DNA from: Candidatus Atribacter alterifermentans | Lineage (GTDB): Bacteria; Atribacterota; Atribacteria; Atribacterales; Atribacteraceae | Direction of reading: 5' to 3' | NCBI GenBank assembly: GCA_012517635.1 | Contig: JAAYUP010000311.1 | Span: 1 to 7,738 of the forward strand | DNA: 7,738 nucleotides | Shown here: positions 5,344-7,738 of the stretch, one piece after another | Numbering within the stretch: position 1 is the stretch's first letter | Layout: each line of letters opens with the position of its first letter | Position numbers and translations under genes: made by a program | The notes under the pieces: model-generated | Told to the model about the DNA's origin: nothing | The model's input: the letters and a program-made list of their open reading frames with translations, nothing else | The model's database searches: none

Positions 5344-6171
5344 GTGGCAACTCAAGAGCCTTTGGTCAAATTATGCAATATCAAGAAATCGTTTGACCAT
5401 GTTGAAGTCTTGAAGGGGATTAACCTGGAAATTAACACCAATGAAGTGGTTGGCTTGTTGGGTGATAATGGTGCCGGGAAATCCACCTTGATCAAGATTA
5501 TCACCGGAGTCCATCAACCGGACTCCGGTGATCTCTATTGGAAGGGAGAAAAACTGGTCAATTTTAGTGTGGCGAAAGCTCGTGATATTGGTATTGAAAC
5601 CGTTTTTCAGGAACGTGCTTTAAGTGAAGAGCATAGTCTTTGGAGAAATATTTTTATGGGAAGAGAAATAACCTCCCGCTGGGGTTTTATCGATGTAAAA
5701 AGAGAGAAAGAAGAAACTGAGAGGATTATGAAAGAATACATGGGTTTTACCTCTTCGGCATTAACTACCGATGCAGTGGTTAAAACAATGTCAGGTGGAG
5801 AAAAGCAGGGAGTGGCTATAGCACGGGCTCTCCACTTTGAAGCTGATCTTATAATCCTTGACGAACCTACTACGGGACTTTCTTTATCCGAAACCCAAAA
5901 GGTACTTGGTTTTGTTGAAGATATCAAGAAGAAAGGTAAATCCTGTATTTTTATCACCCATAATATCTATCATGTCTATCCCGTTGCCGACCGCATTGTA
6001 GTCCTTGATCGAGGCAGTGTTGTTGGGCAATTTCGAAAGGATGAAATATCTTTAGAAGAGCTGGTTAACCGACTTTATTTGGTGGCTCGAACGGGGAAAT
6101 TAAATGAAAATGGAACTTCAACTGTTGCTTGTGATCAACCCCAGGATGAAATGCAATCAAAAATGCCTTAA
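5344..6171 (+). CDS. Sugar-type ABC transporter ATPase, single nucleotide-binding domain
   Basis: This cytoplasmic ATPase energises the importer. All NBD motifs are intact in its 275 residues: Walker A GDNGAGKST (40-48), Q-loop glutamine Q89 in TVFQE, signature SGGEKQ (150-155), Walker B LIILDE ending at D173-E174, D-loop GLS, and switch histidine H206 in FITHN. Classical RbsA/XylG/MglA ATPases carry two fused NBDs (about 500 residues); this one has one, as in FrcA-type systems, so it probably works as a homodimer. After residue 245 there is a 30-residue polar tail without a recognisable domain. The start is GTG at 5344, six bases after the last sense codon of the binding-protein gene. The only purine-rich site is GAAGAAGGGA (5323-5332), inside that gene and rather far, so translational coupling is likely. 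Confidence 0.93.
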   Translation: MATQEPLVKLCNIKKSFDHVEVLKGINLEINTNEVVGLLGDNGAGKSTLIKIITGVHQPDSGDLYWKGEKLVNFSVAKARDIGIETVFQERALSEEHSLWRNIFMGREITSRWGFIDVKREKEETERIMKEYMGFTSSALTTDAVVKTMSGGEKQGVAIARALHFEADLIILDEPTTGLSLSETQKVLGFVEDIKKKGKSCIFITHNIYHVYPVADRIVVLDRGSVVGQFRKDEISLEELVNRLYLVARTGKLNENGTSTVACDQPQDEMQSKMP

Positions 6172-6264
6172 AGTTGATCTTAAAAACCAGAGGTGAAGAT
6201 TCTCTTAAAATAGAATTGGTTTGGGACTTGAAAAATCTAATGGTACCATTTTTTGAGGAAGTAC

Positions 6265-6271
6265 GGAGGAG
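6265..6271 (+). promoter_or_regulatory. Strong ribosome-binding site of the permease gene
   Basis: GGAGGAG lies three bases before the ATG at 6275 (five counted from the GGAGG core). It fixes the start and gives the permease independent translation despite the 103-base gap to the ATPase gene. I see no convincing promoter or terminator in that gap. Confidence 0.75.
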
Positions 6272-6274
6272 ATT

Positions 6275-7228
6275 ATGAGATCGGCATTACTAAGAGAAAA
6301 TAAATCTCAAATCAGCGTAATCATTGTTCTGTTTGGGATTTTTATCCTTTTTACCATAGGAAGCCCCCAAACTTTTTTATCCTATAATATTTATTATTCT
6401 TTTATGTCAACCATCCCCTTCTTTGCCATCATGGCCTTGTCTTTAACTCTGGTCGTCATCTCTGGTGAGATGGACCTTTCATTTCCTTCGATCATGGGTT
6501 TTGCCGGCTGGGTATTTACTGTGATCTACCATCGAACCGGAAGTCCGGGTATCGGATTACTTTTGGCTTTGTCTTTTGGGTTGGGTGCCGGGTTGATGAA
6601 TGGTTTATTGATTGTAAAGCTCAAGCTTCCGTCCATGATAACCACCATTGGTACTCAATTTTTTTGGGCGGGAGCTACTGCGGTAGTTAGTGGTGGCTTA
6701 GGGAAAACATTGGTTCCGACCAAAACCAGTTTTATCTATAAGTTATTAGTTGGAAGATTAGGAGGCTTAGTTCCCGCTCAGATGATCTGGACGGTGATCA
6801 TAGATTTCTTTATTTGGTTTTTTTTAAATCGCCATCGTTTCGGTGCCCATGTTTACTTTACCGGAGATAATCCGGAGAGTGCCCGAGTAATGGGGGTTAA
6901 CGTTGACTGGATAAAAATGATTGTTTTTACCCAAATGGGTTTATTTGCTGCTTTTGCAGGTATTCTTGCCAGTCTTGAAGTAACCTATTACTGGCCGACA
7001 CTTGGTCAGGGATATCTGTTAAAAACGATAGCTGCTGTGTATTTAGGTGGGACACCAGTTAATGGTGGAGTGGGGACCATCTTTGGTACCTTTATTGGGG
7101 CAATCATTTTAGGATGCTTAGAAGCGGGAATTATTGCTATTGGTATGTCCGGATTCTGGACCCAGCTGATATACGGTTTAATTGTCATCGTATCTATTGC
7201 TATGCATTCGATATTGCGAAAAAGATAA
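6275..7228 (+). CDS. Sugar-type ABC transporter permease (BPD_transp_2, RbsC/FrcC-like)
   Basis: This inner-membrane channel subunit of the importer has 317 residues, the usual size for the family, in which two copies form the pore. Hydrophobic segments lie near residues 14-29, 45-63, 70-85, 92-115, 121-140, 169-184, 214-234, 247-257, 263-290 and 293-313. Family landmarks are VVISGEMDLSFPSIMGFAG (60-78; usually GGIDLSVGS in relatives), FGAHVYFTGDNPESARVMGVNV (189-210), the cytoplasmic loop contacting the ATPase, and GQGYLLKTIAAVYLGGT followed by GGVGTIFGTFIGA (244-276). The Gly-to-Glu-Met change in the GGIDLS position is unusual relative to the ribose permeases I know and may reflect a different substrate. 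It is the last gene of the operon and is followed by a strong terminator. Confidence 0.93.
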   Translation: MRSALLRENKSQISVIIVLFGIFILFTIGSPQTFLSYNIYYSFMSTIPFFAIMALSLTLVVISGEMDLSFPSIMGFAGWVFTVIYHRTGSPGIGLLLALSFGLGAGLMNGLLIVKLKLPSMITTIGTQFFWAGATAVVSGGLGKTLVPTKTSFIYKLLVGRLGGLVPAQMIWTVIIDFFIWFFLNRHRFGAHVYFTGDNPESARVMGVNVDWIKMIVFTQMGLFAAFAGILASLEVTYYWPTLGQGYLLKTIAAVYLGGTPVNGGVGTIFGTFIGAIILGCLEAGIIAIGMSGFWTQLIYGLIVIVSIAMHSILRKR

Positions 7229-7244
7229 ACTGATTGGAAGCTTT

Positions 7245-7295
7245 AAAAAAAGAGGGATTCAGTTATCGGATAGATTCTTGAATCCCTCTTTTTTT
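7245..7295. terminator. Bidirectional intrinsic terminator between the importer operon and rnpB
   Basis: Seven As (7245-7251) and GAGGGATTCA (7252-7261) are the exact complement of TGAATCCCTC (7279-7288) and seven Ts (7289-7295), giving a perfect 17-bp stem around a 17-base loop. On the plus strand it ends with a T7 tract 17 bases after the permease stop. Read on the minus strand it likewise ends with T7 directly behind the 3' end of RNase P RNA. It can therefore stop both converging transcripts. Confidence 0.93.
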
Positions 7296-7296
7296 A

Positions 7297-7641
7297 GGGA
7301 AGATCGATAAGCCGAATTTTGTATTCTCAAAAGAGAACGGCAACCATCTATCTGGGAAACCGGTTGCCCGGTTCCTCAAGCGGCCAACCCGAAGGTCAGC
7401 GAGCAGCCTCATTCCTTCCTATTTGGCCTTGCTCCAGGTAGGGTTTTCCAGGAACACCGGTCACCCGGTGACCGGTGAGCTCTTACCTCACCTTTTCACC
7501 CTTACCTTGGTAAAAAACCAAGGTGGTTTGCTTTTCTGTGGCACTTTCCCGAGGTTACCCCCGCTGGACGTTATCCAGTACCTTGCTCTGTGGAGTTCGG
7601 ACTTTCCTCAGGTTTTTCACCCGCGGTTGCCTGACCTTCCC
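7297..7641 (-). ncRNA. rnpB: RNase P RNA, bacterial class A
   Basis: This is the catalytic RNA of RNase P, which removes 5' leaders from pre-tRNAs. Read on the minus strand, the universally conserved 5' block GAGGAAAGTCCG with CTCCACAG lies at 7609-7588, GTGCCACAGAAA near 7543-7532, GAGCAAGGCCAAATAGG at 7434-7418, AGATAGATGGTTGCC near 7353-7339, and the 3' P4 strand ACAAAATTCGGCTTA at 7322-7308. The ends are set by helix P1: GGGAAGGTC (7641-7633) pairs with GATCTTCCC (7305-7297), with one G-U. A long P12-like hairpin (near 7455-7477) has perfect GTGACCGGTG-type arms. The length of about 345 bases fits class A. The gene converges on the importer operon and shares its terminator. Confidence 0.96.
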
Positions 7642-7647
7642 TTTATT

Positions 7648-7653
7648 ATTATA
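7648..7653 (-). promoter_or_regulatory. -10 box of the rnpB promoter
   Basis: On the minus strand a perfect TATAAT lies six bases upstream of the P1-defined RNA 5' end at 7641, an ideal spacing for a transcript that starts at the mature end. The expected -35 position (7676-7671) reads CCTGTG, which does not resemble TTGACA and lies inside repeat copy C. Confidence 0.7.
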
Positions 7654-7655
7654 CA

Positions 7656-7738
7656 CTATCCTGTAAACTGCACAGGATAGCAGCCTACGGCGTAAGATGA
7701 AAAAAATTGTAAAAGACAAAAACTGAGAGGATAGACCA
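7656..7738 (+). repeat. Modular interspersed repeat, copy C (core only; runs off the right edge)
   Basis: The last 58 bases (7681-7738) are identical to positions 30-87 of copy A. The left end differs: the GGT of the boundary decamer is replaced by rnpB promoter sequence, and the hairpin loop is one base shorter with one substitution (CTATCCTGT 7656-7664, loop AAACTGC, ACAGGATAG 7672-7680). The perfect nine-base stem is kept although its loop has changed. The core's closing AGGATAGACC is at 7728-7737, and a hairpin module may follow outside the window. Confidence 0.92.

Noticed and set aside
5607..5957. Open frame on the minus strand (116 codons)
   Set aside because: It is antisense to the conserved middle of the ABC ATPase gene and is a shadow frame; the same holds for 4500-4682 and 7006-7188.
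6239..6250. Palindrome AATGGTACCATT with following Ts between ATPase and permease genes
   Set aside because: The 12-base palindrome would form only a very short, weak stem, and the permease gene is part of the same transporter, so I do not call a terminator or operator.
7423..7680. Open frame on the plus strand (85 codons)
   Set aside because: It is the complement of RNase P RNA plus the start of repeat copy C.

Overview
The window is AT-rich bacterial DNA. Its genes have purine-rich Shine-Dalgarno sites and use ATG, GTG and TTG starts, and it carries a class A RNase P RNA. The solute-binding protein has a cleavable signal peptide and no lipobox cysteine, which fits a cell with a periplasm (two membranes). 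Uncultured or thermophilic lineages such as Atribacterota or Thermotogota are possible, but this is a guess; no sequence here fixes the phylum.

Layout, left to right. (1) Positions 1-148 hold a copy of a non-coding repeat. (2) Positions 306-2391 are a likely housekeeping transcription unit: a promoter, an elongator-type tRNA-Met(CAT), tilS (tRNA-Ile lysidine synthetase) and hpt (hypoxanthine phosphoribosyltransferase). tilS and hpt are translationally close; the ftsH gene that often follows this pair is absent. (3) Positions 2392-2956 are a 565-base gene-free stretch made of several repeats, including a second copy of the non-coding element in inverted orientation. (4) Positions 2957-4051 encode a uroporphyrinogen-decarboxylase-fold protein that is not a HemE. 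(5) After a hairpin and a promoter, positions 4354-7228 encode a three-gene carbohydrate-type ABC importer: periplasmic binding protein, single-domain ATPase and permease. (6) A long, nearly symmetrical terminator at 7245-7295 separates the permease from the convergent RNase P RNA gene (rnpB, minus strand, 7297-7641). (7) A third copy of the repeat lies directly upstream of the rnpB -10 box and runs off the right edge.

The genes themselves are recognisable families. tRNA-Met, tilS and rnpB belong to tRNA production, hpt to purine salvage, and the importer to uptake of an unidentified sugar or sugar-like solute, possibly linked to the URO-D-like enzyme. The least explained feature is the modular repeat: a 47-bp module with a GAAA-tetraloop hairpin alternates with a core of about 83 bp, giving a 130-bp period bounded by a decamer in alternating orientation. 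The copies are almost identical, occur in both orientations at three places within 7.7 kb, and carry no credible ORF. The core can form two mutually exclusive stems. It could be a non-autonomous mobile element, a structured RNA family or a protein-binding array; the sequence alone does not decide between these.
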